A stretch of 64,000 bases of DNA from Brevibacillus brevis (GTDB lineage Bacteria; Bacillota; Bacilli; Brevibacillales; Brevibacillaceae). The notes below the pieces were generated by a model. The model made no database searches, was not told where the DNA came from, and saw only the letters and a list, made by a program, of their open reading frames with translations. The number at the start of each line of letters is the position of its first letter. The stretch's first letter is position 1. The stretch covers positions 4,646,501-4,710,500 of the forward strand of contig NZ_CP041767.1 of NCBI RefSeq assembly GCF_022026395.1, given 5' to 3'. Below, piece by piece: positions 7,429 to 14,692 of the stretch. A program made the translations under genes and the position numbers.

Positions 7429-8973
7429 TTATTCCCCTTTCGCAACAAATTCTCTAGCCAGAAGACCTGCGTTCGTGCTGCTGCTCGCAATCGTTACACC
7501 CGCATCCATCAGCTTTTTCACTTGCTCATCGAAGTTCGGAGTATCGAGGTCAGTACCCAACACATAGCCCAGGATTTCCAGATGTCTGCCTTCCTTGGCA
7601 GCCTGCGCTTTTGCTTCAATGATCGCTGGCAGCATCACGCCGACAGGATCTTCGTGGGAACCGAAGCCCAAGATGAAGTCCATCAGAATGACGCCGACGG
7701 AAGGATCTTTCGCTTCTTCCAAAAATCTCGCGATGCGCGTGGAAGGATCGATCATTGGATGCGGCTTGCCATTTGTAAAGTCGTCATCACCCATGTCGAG
7801 GAAAGTATGAGCCTTGCTCTCATGGATGTTTTTCAGCTTGTAGTCCGCTTTCTTTTGGATGTTGCTGTATACGTCTTCATACTTGTCCATTGCGAGGTAC
7901 ATGGCTTCGTCGCACAGTGTACCGCCGCAGAACAGCCCCCGAATGTATTTTTGTTCAGGTGACAGCTTTGCCCGGACTTCTTCAATCAGCGGCCAGTTTA
8001 GAGCGCGCTTGTTGAGCTCGTCTTCGTTGGCACCAGCCAGCACAACTGCTTTGATGGCAGCCTCCTTGCTCGTCTTGGCAAAATGTCCGCCTGCTTCCAG
8101 AACTGCGGTTTCTTCTCCACCAATGAAGTACACAACGACAGGCTTTTTGCAGCTTTTCACTTGGGCCAACACTTTTTCTTGAACACTTGGTGCTGGCGGT
8201 TTGGAAATGAGCACGATGACCTTTGTCGCCTCATCCTCTTCAAGTGCTTTGATTCCGTCGAGCATCATGATGCCGCCGACTTGCTCGGAGAGGTCGCGAC
8301 CGCCTGTTCCGATCAGCTGCGTGATACCGCCGCCGAAGTCGTGAATACGCACGCTCACCTCTTGGCTTCCTGTACCAGATGCACCTACGATCCCGATGTT
8401 GCCTTTTCTCACAGCGTTTCCGAAGCACAGTGCCACATTGCCGATAATCGCCGTACCGCAGTCAGGTCCCATCATCAAGAGGCCTTTTTCATGCGCAAAT
8501 TGCTTGAGGGCGATCTCTTCCTCGATACTCACGTTGTCGCTGAACAGCATGACGTGCAGATCGTTTTCCAGTGCTTTTCTTGCTTCTCTCGCCGCAAATG
8601 CGCCGTTTACCGAGATGACAGCGAGGTTTGCCTCTGGAATACTGGCTGCCGCAGAATCAATCGTGGAATATTTGATCTCTGTTGCGGATTTGCTACCGCC
8701 TTTTTTCTTGAACAGTTCTTCGATGGCGATGAGAGCACTCTCGCACAGCTCGTCAGTCGCTGCCTTCACCACGATCATCAAGTCGCTCGTTTTCGCTGCT
8801 TCCAGCTCAGGTGTGAGCAAACCAACGTTTTTCAATACTTCTTTGTTCATGTCGGTGCCCATTGCGATAACCGCTTGTTCGACACCTTCAATTTGATTCG
8901 CTTTTGTAGATAGAGACATCAGGGATACCGAGTCAAAATACGTGCTTTGCTTGATTACGACTTTGGTAGACAT
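7429..8973 (-). CDS. fdrA: FdrA-type acyl-CoA-synthetase-like protein (AllF)
   Basis: This 514-residue FdrA protein resembles the NDP-forming acyl-CoA synthetase / succinyl-CoA synthetase alpha chain. A nucleotide-binding-type loop 'GIVGASGTGSQEVSVRI' lies near residue 195, followed by 'QLIGTGGRDLSEQVGG', and 'VILMDFILGFGSHEDP' is in the C-terminal half. E. coli FdrA (555 residues) is a subunit of the oxamate carbamoyltransferase of allantoin catabolism. The start is the ATG at 8973 with GGAGG upstream. It overlaps the end of the DUF2877 gene by 19 bp and stops 2 bp before DUF1116. The earlier 'fumarate reductase' link of the FdrA name should be disregarded. Confidence 0.88.
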   Translation of the reverse strand: MSTKVVIKQSTYFDSVSLMSLSTKANQIEGVEQAVIAMGTDMNKEVLKNVGLLTPELEAAKTSDLMIVVKAATDELCESALIAIEELFKKKGGSKSATEIKYSTIDSAAASIPEANLAVISVNGAFAAREARKALENDLHVMLFSDNVSIEEEIALKQFAHEKGLLMMGPDCGTAIIGNVALCFGNAVRKGNIGIVGASGTGSQEVSVRIHDFGGGITQLIGTGGRDLSEQVGGIMMLDGIKALEEDEATKVIVLISKPPAPSVQEKVLAQVKSCKKPVVVYFIGGEETAVLEAGGHFAKTSKEAAIKAVVLAGANEDELNKRALNWPLIEEVRAKLSPEQKYIRGLFCGGTLCDEAMYLAMDKYEDVYSNIQKKADYKLKNIHESKAHTFLDMGDDDFTNGKPHPMIDPSTRIARFLEEAKDPSVGVILMDFILGFGSHEDPVGVMLPAIIEAKAQAAKEGRHLEILGYVLGTDLDTPNFDEQVKKLMDAGVTIASSSTNAGLLAREFVAKGE

Positions 8974-9869
8974 ACATTACCTCCAGCTTCAAGATTTCGT
9001 TCCAAACCACATAGGATGCCAAGTAGGATATCCGTACCCGACGACGAGCCGATCCCGATGATTTTGTCTAAAACAGGGACAAGCTCTTCCGTGGAGCCAG
9101 ACACCATACATGAAAGTAAGTCATTTAACGACTCTCTTACTTGTCCATGTGCTGCTTTTTTCAGCGTGATCGCACTGATTTCGTTCGTTAATGCCTGGGA
9201 CGAACGGACGATTTCATCGAAAAATGGGCATGACAAACAAGAGGAAATGTTCTGCATTTTGTATACACTGCACAATCCCACTAAAAAATCGTCACCCGAT
9301 GGCGTTAAGCCCGGCCCCAGCCCGATTAGACTGATCGCATGCTGAGTGGCTGACTCTATGCGTTTGTTTGCCAGATCGTCGGAAAGCATGCCTGCACGCT
9401 GGATCAGCATACGGGACATCTCTTTCTCAAACGGATTGGCAGGTTGGGAGGACATTTTCATGCCCCCCGTCTTGCCGTATACGTCCACGTAGTTCTTCGT
9501 GAACGCCACATTTCTGCGCAATATGTCTACGCCTTCTATGTCACAAGGATAGGAAGGAAGCTCTCCTTCCCACTTTGTTGCTTGCTGAGTCCATATTCGT
9601 ATATTCGCTCCCATAACGAGCGAGCTATCTTCTTTTGTAATGACCGGAGCGTTAACGGACAGCCCCAGCTCTGAAAAGCCCTTTACATTAATGATGAGCG
9701 TGTTCGGTGCATTGTCTAGCTGATGGTTGCCAATGGTGTACAATTCCCCGTTTTCGCTGCATTTCAGATTGATCGTGCGCTCAAAAATACTGTGTACGGT
9801 CCCGCTAAAGTTTGCTCGTGCCAAACGCTCAAGGAAACCAGCATCGCCCGACAACGCCTGGATGTACAT
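8955..9869 (-). CDS. DUF2877 protein, AllH/YlbF-type subunit
   Basis: This 304-residue protein carries the DUF2877 signature 'LIGLGPGLTPSGDDFLVG' near residue 190-207, as in E. coli YlbF. The N-terminal half is a less conserved beta-rich domain. YlbF is reported as the third subunit of oxamate carbamoyltransferase. Its gene begins 8 bp after the ankyrin gene and its stop overlaps the fdrA start, so all three subunits are probably made in fixed ratio. No membrane segment or signal peptide is present; action in the cytoplasm is expected. Confidence 0.83.
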   Translation of the reverse strand: MYIQALSGDAGFLERLARANFSGTVHSIFERTINLKCSENGELYTIGNHQLDNAPNTLIINVKGFSELGLSVNAPVITKEDSSLVMGANIRIWTQQATKWEGELPSYPCDIEGVDILRRNVAFTKNYVDVYGKTGGMKMSSQPANPFEKEMSRMLIQRAGMLSDDLANKRIESATQHAISLIGLGPGLTPSGDDFLVGLCSVYKMQNISSCLSCPFFDEIVRSSQALTNEISAITLKKAAHGQVRESLNDLLSCMVSGSTEELVPVLDKIIGIGSSSGTDILLGILCGLERNLEAGGNVCLPKS

Positions 9870-9877
9870 GGGACGCT

Positions 9878-10486
9878 TTACTTTGCTCCTGCTTCCAGCA
9901 AGATTTTCTCGATCTCGGTGTAGCCTTTTCTTCTCGCAAGCTCAAGCGGTGTTACGCCGTATTTATCTACCATGTGCACATTGCAGCCATGCTCAATCAA
10001 CAGTTTGATGATCGTTTGTTGCTTTTCACCGCCATCGCCTAAAATGATCGCTTCGATGAGTGGCGTCCAACCTACAAAGTTCGTATGGTTTACGTTGATG
10101 TCCGTCGTCGTTACGAGCTCACGTACGATGTCCACATGACCTTTTTCGCACGCTGGTGTAATCCCTACGCCACCAAAACGAGTCAACAGCTCCAGATTTG
10201 CTCCTGCCTTGATCATCATTTTGACGAGCTCCAGCTTGCCGTTGATGCAACCGAACAAGAACGGGTTGAAGCATGTCTCATCCTGCAAATCTACATCTGC
10301 ACCCGCTTCTACCAAAAACGATACCGCTTCCAATTTGTCGTTCATGGCAGCAGTCAAAATCGCTGTACGCTTTTGTCTGTTTCTTGCGTTAATATCTACG
10401 CCCTGCTCCAGATGCTTTTTCAGTGCCTCGATATTCCCCTCAGCCGCTGCCTCGAGAAATGCTTGTACTACGCTTTTGTCTGTCAT
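9878..10486 (-). CDS. Ankyrin-repeat protein heading the carbamoyl/purine operon
   Basis: The 202 residues are nearly all ankyrin repeats, about five or six. Examples are 'AEGNIEALKKHLEQGVD' (near 15), 'AAMNDKLEAVSFLVEAGAD' (near 46), 'CINGKLELVKMMIKAGAN' (near 80), 'CEKGHVDIVRELVTT' (near 112) and 'YGVTPLELARRKGYTEIEK' (near 178). There is no catalytic domain, signal peptide or membrane segment, so it is a protein-binding module. It is the first gene of the operon (GGAGGG before ATG 10486) and is 8 bp from the DUF2877 gene, so it probably scaffolds or regulates the carbamoyltransferase complex or its regulator. The partner is inferred from position only. Confidence 0.88.
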   Translation of the reverse strand: MTDKSVVQAFLEAAAEGNIEALKKHLEQGVDINARNRQKRTAILTAAMNDKLEAVSFLVEAGADVDLQDETCFNPFLFGCINGKLELVKMMIKAGANLELLTRFGGVGITPACEKGHVDIVRELVTTTDINVNHTNFVGWTPLIEAIILGDGGEKQQTIIKLLIEHGCNVHMVDKYGVTPLELARRKGYTEIEKILLEAGAK

Positions 10487-10647
10487 AGTAAGCCCTCCAT
10501 GATCTCGTGATGGAACAACCTGCCAAGATTGGCTGAGTGCTTGCTTTTTAAAAAAGAATTAGACAAGCCCCCGTACTTACATCATTATTTTAGACAGGGT
10601 GAATGGAATCGTCATTGTGTATGGAAACTAAAAAAATCGAGGTTCAC

Positions 10648-10664
10648 TTGTGCACATTGCACAA
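10648..10664. promoter_or_regulatory. 17-bp palindrome in the fdrA-operon/pucR intergenic region
   Basis: TTGTGCACATTGCACAA has two 7-bp arms around a 3-bp centre. It lies 37-53 bp upstream of the PucR-type gene start and about 160 bp from the start of the divergent operon. It is a plausible operator for the adjacent regulator. Confidence 0.5.
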
Positions 10665-10700
10665 TTACAGGAATCCCTTTGTGGCAAAGGAGTGAACAGG

Positions 10701-12395
10701 GTGCTGACCATCAAAGATTTGCTTACCATTCAATCCATAGACGGCATCAAAATCATCGCGGGAGAGCAAGGCATCAATAACGTCATCTCCATCGTCAATA
10801 TCATGGAGAACCCGGATGCTTTTGACTGGCTGTCTTCCAATGAATTACTGCTCTCCACCGGATATATTTTCAAGGACAATCCCGAGCTGCAAAATAAAAT
10901 CATCAAGGAACTGGCGGAGATCAACTGCTCCGGGCTCTGCATCAAGATGCACCGCTATTTCGATCAAATCCCGCAAAACATGATTGATCATGCCAACAAA
11001 TATGGACTGCCGCTCTTGGCCCTGCCTTTTGAATACACGCTGTCGAAAGTGATTGCCATTATTAATGAGAAAGCCTCCGGGCGCTATGATTTGTTGAACC
11101 GCAAAACATTGGACATGCATAATGCCCTGTTTCGCATTGCGCTGGAAGGTGGCGGACTGGATCGCATCGCCTCCGAGCTGTCTGAGACGATCAACAACCC
11201 CATCCTTATTCTGGATCAGGACTGGCATCTGCTTCATTACACGGAAATCTGGCACAATCCGATTCCGCTTGACTCCTGCCTGACCTTGATCAAAAACAGA
11301 CCTGTTTTTACCCGTGACTTCACGGAATCCGTCCCGAAAAATATTAGCCAAATCAAAAAGTCTATCAAGCGTATCTACCAGGCGAAGGATTATGAGGTTA
11401 AATGCAGGATTTTACCCGTTGCCGTTGCCAATCACATCTACGGATACATCGTCGTCTGGCAAACTGTGTGGGAGCTGACTGAATTTGACTACATCGTGCT
11501 GGAACAGGCATCCACCATCGTGGCGCTGGAGCGGATCAAGGCGAGGGAAATCGAGGAAGTGAAGCTAAAGATCAGACAAGACTTTTTCGATGACTTGCTC
11601 ACAGGTAAAATCACTTCGGCTGACTCACTGCAAACCTTATGTGATTTGCACGGACTGCAATCGAGCTACATGTATTTTTGTACGGTTATTAATATTGAGC
11701 CAGTTGAGTTGGAAAATTTGGAGGATATAATCGATCGCAAGTACGAGCTGGACCGGATCGCAAAAAAATGCGTGGATCTTGTGTATGATTACGCGAGCAA
11801 AGCACCGGGAGAGGTGACCTGCTTTTATCGAAACAATCGAATCATCATTCTCATCGGACAAAATGAACATCGTCCTGTGGTGTCTGCAAGTGAAGCCAAG
11901 CAATTCGCCAATGAGCTGTACAGCGCTCTCGTGGATAAAATCAAGAAAACCTTGTTCTTTATTGGGGTCGGACGTCAGTATAAAAACATCGCTTCGCTGC
12001 ATAAGAGCTTTACCGAAGCACATGAAGCGATCCGCCTGATGCAAAAGTTCAACAGCAAGGGCGACGTCTCTCATTTTGATGATTACTCCGTCTATCATTT
12101 CCTGGGTTCCAACATTAAGGACATCGAACTGGAAGACTTCTTTTTGAAGCGTCTCGGGAAACTGTACGAGCATGATCAAGAGTTAGGCACCAGCCTTATG
12201 GTGACCTTGGACAATTACTTTCTGTACAATCAAAACGTCAGTGAAGCGGCGAAAGCGATGTTCATTCACCGCAATACGTTTATTTACCGGATCGAGAAGA
12301 TCAAGGAGATTTTGAACATGGATTTGAAAAACTCGGAGGAGTTGCTCCAAATCCAGCTGGCGCTCAAGATCGGCAAGCTTTTGCATAAGGAGTAA
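10701..12395 (+). CDS. PucR-family transcriptional regulator
   Basis: This 564-residue PucR/CdaR-type regulator starts at GTG 10701, eight bases after AAAGGAG; upstream frame codons would run through the palindrome at 10648. An N-terminal PucR domain (about 1-130, beginning 'LTIKDLLTIQSIDG' and containing 'WLSSNELLLSTGY') senses purine-type ligands in relatives. A central GGDEF-like region follows, then a C-terminal helix-turn-helix near 510-560 ('SEAAKAMFIHRNTFIYRI'). B. subtilis PucR controls purine catabolism genes. It is the only plus-strand gene in the first 14 kb apart from the small protein at 1592, and is divergent from the ankyrin-fdrA-guaD operon, which it most likely activates. Confidence 0.9.
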   Translation: MLTIKDLLTIQSIDGIKIIAGEQGINNVISIVNIMENPDAFDWLSSNELLLSTGYIFKDNPELQNKIIKELAEINCSGLCIKMHRYFDQIPQNMIDHANKYGLPLLALPFEYTLSKVIAIINEKASGRYDLLNRKTLDMHNALFRIALEGGGLDRIASELSETINNPILILDQDWHLLHYTEIWHNPIPLDSCLTLIKNRPVFTRDFTESVPKNISQIKKSIKRIYQAKDYEVKCRILPVAVANHIYGYIVVWQTVWELTEFDYIVLEQASTIVALERIKAREIEEVKLKIRQDFFDDLLTGKITSADSLQTLCDLHGLQSSYMYFCTVINIEPVELENLEDIIDRKYELDRIAKKCVDLVYDYASKAPGEVTCFYRNNRIIILIGQNEHRPVVSASEAKQFANELYSALVDKIKKTLFFIGVGRQYKNIASLHKSFTEAHEAIRLMQKFNSKGDVSHFDDYSVYHFLGSNIKDIELEDFFLKRLGKLYEHDQELGTSLMVTLDNYFLYNQNVSEAAKAMFIHRNTFIYRIEKIKEILNMDLKNSEELLQIQLALKIGKLLHKE

Positions 12396-12511
12396 AAGAT
12401 TGAAAGAGCTTGGTCATCGGGCTGTAGTGGTCGGGAGGAAGGTGCTTGGATTGCTCGTTTTGAACTACTCATCAGAGTAGGGGGCTTGACGAAGATTTCG
12501 CTTGAATATAA

Positions 12512-12544
12512 AAGAGCCTCTTTTGAAAGAGGCTCTTCTTTTTT
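12512..12544. terminator. Bidirectional terminator
   Basis: An 11-bp perfect stem (12512-12522 with 12527-12537, loop TTGA) is followed by CTTTTTTT on the plus strand and by TTTTATATT on the minus strand. It serves the PucR-type gene and the convergent PH-domain gene, whose last codons lie at its edge. Confidence 0.88.
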
Positions 12545-13157
12545 AGTTATGAATGTATTTTTCAAAGACTTTACCAAAATCTTTGACGACATACTTGTAT
12601 CGGATGTCCTCCAGCCAATCGAAGGTGTATTGGTTGATCGACTTGAATTGTGAAGCTACGTCCGCTTGCTGGCCAGTTACGCGACCCAGTGTGCTTTGGG
12701 CGACGTGGAGGCTTTCTTTTGCATGCTGAAGCGCAATTTCGTTATCGTGCATAATCGAAGCGATCTTCACAAGGGCTTTGTAGAGGTCTTTTAGCTCCTC
12801 CAAATGCTTTTTGTTAACATCGATCGAGTAGTGCTCATTGCCCATCGTGAACTTGATTTCTACATCCAAATCGACGGTTCCGGCTGTTTCCAGATACACG
12901 TTAGAGATCGGATGTGTATGGTAGGAATAGCGGCGCAGCATGCGTTTTTTGCTGGTAGCACTCGTTCCATCCAGATGAACCAGCCCCAGATTGGTGAAGC
13001 AGTACTCATCGGACTTTGATTTGATCAAAAAATAGATTTTCTCATGGTCCTCGTGCAAGATGTAATCATCCGCGTCTACCTTGTCGTAATCCGCTGGTTT
13101 TACCACGATTCCCACATTGCTCAAGCCAAGAGCGTCTGCCGCAAGCTTTCCAAACAT
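12543..13157 (-). CDS. PH-domain protein, YvbH-like
   Basis: At 204 residues the protein matches the length and layout of B. subtilis YvbH. It has a bacterial pleckstrin-homology domain (about 5-125, beginning 'MFGKLAADALGLSNVGIVVKP', with 'YCFTNLGLVHLDG' and 'RRYSYHTHPISNV') followed by a helical C-terminal oligomerisation segment (about 130-204). No signal peptide or membrane segment is present. Such PH domains form ring oligomers of unknown function, and the gene is usually monocistronic, as here. The stop is next to the bidirectional terminator at 12512. Function unknown. Confidence 0.8.
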   Translation of the reverse strand: MFGKLAADALGLSNVGIVVKPADYDKVDADDYILHEDHEKIYFLIKSKSDEYCFTNLGLVHLDGTSATSKKRMLRRYSYHTHPISNVYLETAGTVDLDVEIKFTMGNEHYSIDVNKKHLEELKDLYKALVKIASIMHDNEIALQHAKESLHVAQSTLGRVTGQQADVASQFKSINQYTFDWLEDIRYKYVVKDFGKVFEKYIHN

Positions 13158-13283
13158 TTGAAACAGCTCCTCTCAATATGTACGGTCTAACCTTACCCCT
13201 ATATACGTGCGCGAGGGGACTTAGTTGCAAACAACTAGGGTTTCTTTTCCGTTCCGTATTTTTCAAAGAAGCCAGCTGGAGCA

Positions 13284-13841
13284 TTACAGCCAGGTCGTCT
13301 TTTCTTCCGCTGCCACCCTACTAGTTTCAGGAGCATCTGCCTCAGGATAGCCAACAAACAGCGTGCCCACGACCTTTTTATTTTCAGGCGATCCAAGGAA
13401 TTGCAGCAAGCGCTCGTCGCGAACCAAGCCGACTCCTCTCGTGCGCCATACCATGCCCAGTCCCAGTTCCTTTGCTGCCAGCCACATCGAGTGAATCGCG
13501 CAGCAAACCGCATATTCGTTATCCTCTGAGGATGCTTCATCTCCTGGGATCACATCAGCAGTCGCAACAATGACGAGCGGTGTTTTTTCCAGGACGGCCA
13601 AGGAATCCTGCACGAGATTCGGCTTGGTCGGAAAACGCTCCAGCAAAAATTCCTTCGCGATTGCCTCGAACCGCAGCTTCGCTTCTCCTCTGATTACGTA
13701 AAAATGCCACGGCTGACGCAAGCGGTCGTTCGGAGCTAACACTGCACAATCTAGCAACGCTTGGATTTTTTCGGTTTCTACTTCTTTTGGAATATAGTTA
13801 CGCACGGCTCTTCTGCTTTTGAGTGCCTCTAGTACGGACAT
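13284..13841 (-). CDS. Nitroreductase-family flavoprotein
   Basis: The 185-residue protein starts at ATG 13841 (GAGGAGG, six bases upstream); an earlier in-frame ATG has no ribosome binding site. Nitroreductase features are the FMN-phosphate loop 'ALKSRRAVRNY' (about 5-15), 'LAPNDRLRQPWHFYV' (about 36-50), 'IHSMWLAAKELGLGMVWRT' in the middle, and 'LFVGYPEADAPE' near the C-terminus. It would use NAD(P)H and FMN to reduce nitro compounds or quinones. It lies alone between the YvbH-like gene and a small hypothetical gene, with no clue to a natural substrate. Confidence 0.88.
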   Translation of the reverse strand: MSVLEALKSRRAVRNYIPKEVETEKIQALLDCAVLAPNDRLRQPWHFYVIRGEAKLRFEAIAKEFLLERFPTKPNLVQDSLAVLEKTPLVIVATADVIPGDEASSEDNEYAVCCAIHSMWLAAKELGLGMVWRTRGVGLVRDERLLQFLGSPENKKVVGTLFVGYPEADAPETSRVAAEEKTTWL

Positions 13842-13922
13842 ACTGGTTCCTCCTCGGTTTACCATTTTCATACGAATCCCCATCATTATATCGAAGGTTA
13901 TTCGCGTTCGTACAGGTATCTA

Positions 13923-14180
13923 TCACCGAGCATGTATCGCTGAATGTGCTTGGTGTTCGTCTTTTCTCGCAACATAGATATCATATTGCTTATGGTCTTT
14001 TTCTTGGGGCAGCATCCCCATGTCTCCCCCTAAATGACGAAGCGCATGTGAGTGAATGCGTGTCCGAAAACGAATGCCACGAGAACTTAGCTTATTTGCC
14101 ACACGAATGTATTCTTCATGACCAAACGCAGTGTGGATCAAGCACTTGTACTTGGAAAAAAGGGTGAGAAAAAAGTCCAT
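13923..14180 (-). CDS. Small hypothetical protein
   Basis: I do not recognise this 85-residue protein. ATG 14180 is chosen because GGAG lies six bases before it; a GTG four codons upstream overlaps the same purine-rich site. It begins MDFFLTLFSKYKCLIHTAFG and continues 'NKLSSRGIRFRTRIHS', with many His and Arg residues and a conserved-looking 'GGDMG' turn. The pattern resembles small cytosolic bacilli proteins in which a short beta-alpha unit senses or binds a small molecule, but no function can be given. It is divergent from the RidA gene. Confidence 0.55.
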   Translation of the reverse strand: MDFFLTLFSKYKCLIHTAFGHEEYIRVANKLSSRGIRFRTRIHSHALRHLGGDMGMLPQEKDHKQYDIYVARKDEHQAHSAIHAR

Positions 14181-14251
14181 AAACCGCTCCACTCCCTTTC
14201 CTTTTTGTAGTATATTCCAATTATTGCGGAAATGAGAGGGGACATTCTACT

Positions 14252-14632
14252 ATGAATCGAAAGAAAGTATTCACGGGTTCACCTTGGGAGCCTGTCGTGG
14301 GCTATTGCCGCGCAATCCGAATAGGGGACCGAATTGAAGTAGCCGGCACCACCGCCATGAAGGACGGAGAAGTCGTTGGCGTGGGCAATGCCTATGAACA
14401 AACAAGATTTATTCTGGAAACGATTGAAAAAGCATTGCAAGAATTAGATGCTGATTTGTCTCATGTGGTCAGAACGCGGATGTTTGTTACGGATATCAGC
14501 AAGTGGGAAGAGATCGGAAAAGCACATGGGGAGTTTTTCCGCGAGATTCAGCCTGTCGCTACGATGGTCGAGGTCAAGGCATTGATCGACCCGCGTCTGC
14601 TCGTTGAAATTGAAGTGGAAGCTATTGTTTAA
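14252..14632 (+). CDS. RidA/YjgF-family protein
   Basis: This 126-residue RidA-superfamily protein is of normal length. Recognisable parts are 'PWEPVVGYCRAIRIGDRIEVAGTT' at the N-terminus, 'QTRFILETIEKALQELDADLSHVVRTRMFV' in the centre, and 'ATMVEVKALIDPRLLVEIEVEAIV' at the end. R105 of true RidA deaminases (hydrolysis of reactive enamine/imine intermediates) has a counterpart in 'DPRLL', so activity is possible. RidA relatives of this subgroup are trimeric and cytosolic. It has its own ribosome binding site (GAGGGG) and a terminator directly downstream, so it is monocistronic. Confidence 0.9.
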   Translation: MNRKKVFTGSPWEPVVGYCRAIRIGDRIEVAGTTAMKDGEVVGVGNAYEQTRFILETIEKALQELDADLSHVVRTRMFVTDISKWEEIGKAHGEFFREIQPVATMVEVKALIDPRLLVEIEVEAIV

Positions 14633-14650
14633 GCATGCTTATTAGTTGGA

Positions 14651-14692
14651 GCGGACCGACGACTTTTTCTGTCGATCCGCTTTTTGCTTTTT
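14651..14692 (+). terminator. Terminator of the RidA gene
   Basis: GCGGACCGAC pairs imperfectly with GTCGATCCGC and is followed by TTTTTGCTTTTT. It also faces the end of the convergent WG/Sel1 gene. Confidence 0.8.

Noticed and set aside
5880..9345. Several long plus-strand frames opposite the permease, DUF1116 and FdrA genes
   Set aside because: Each lies inside a conserved minus-strand gene and shows no family similarity.
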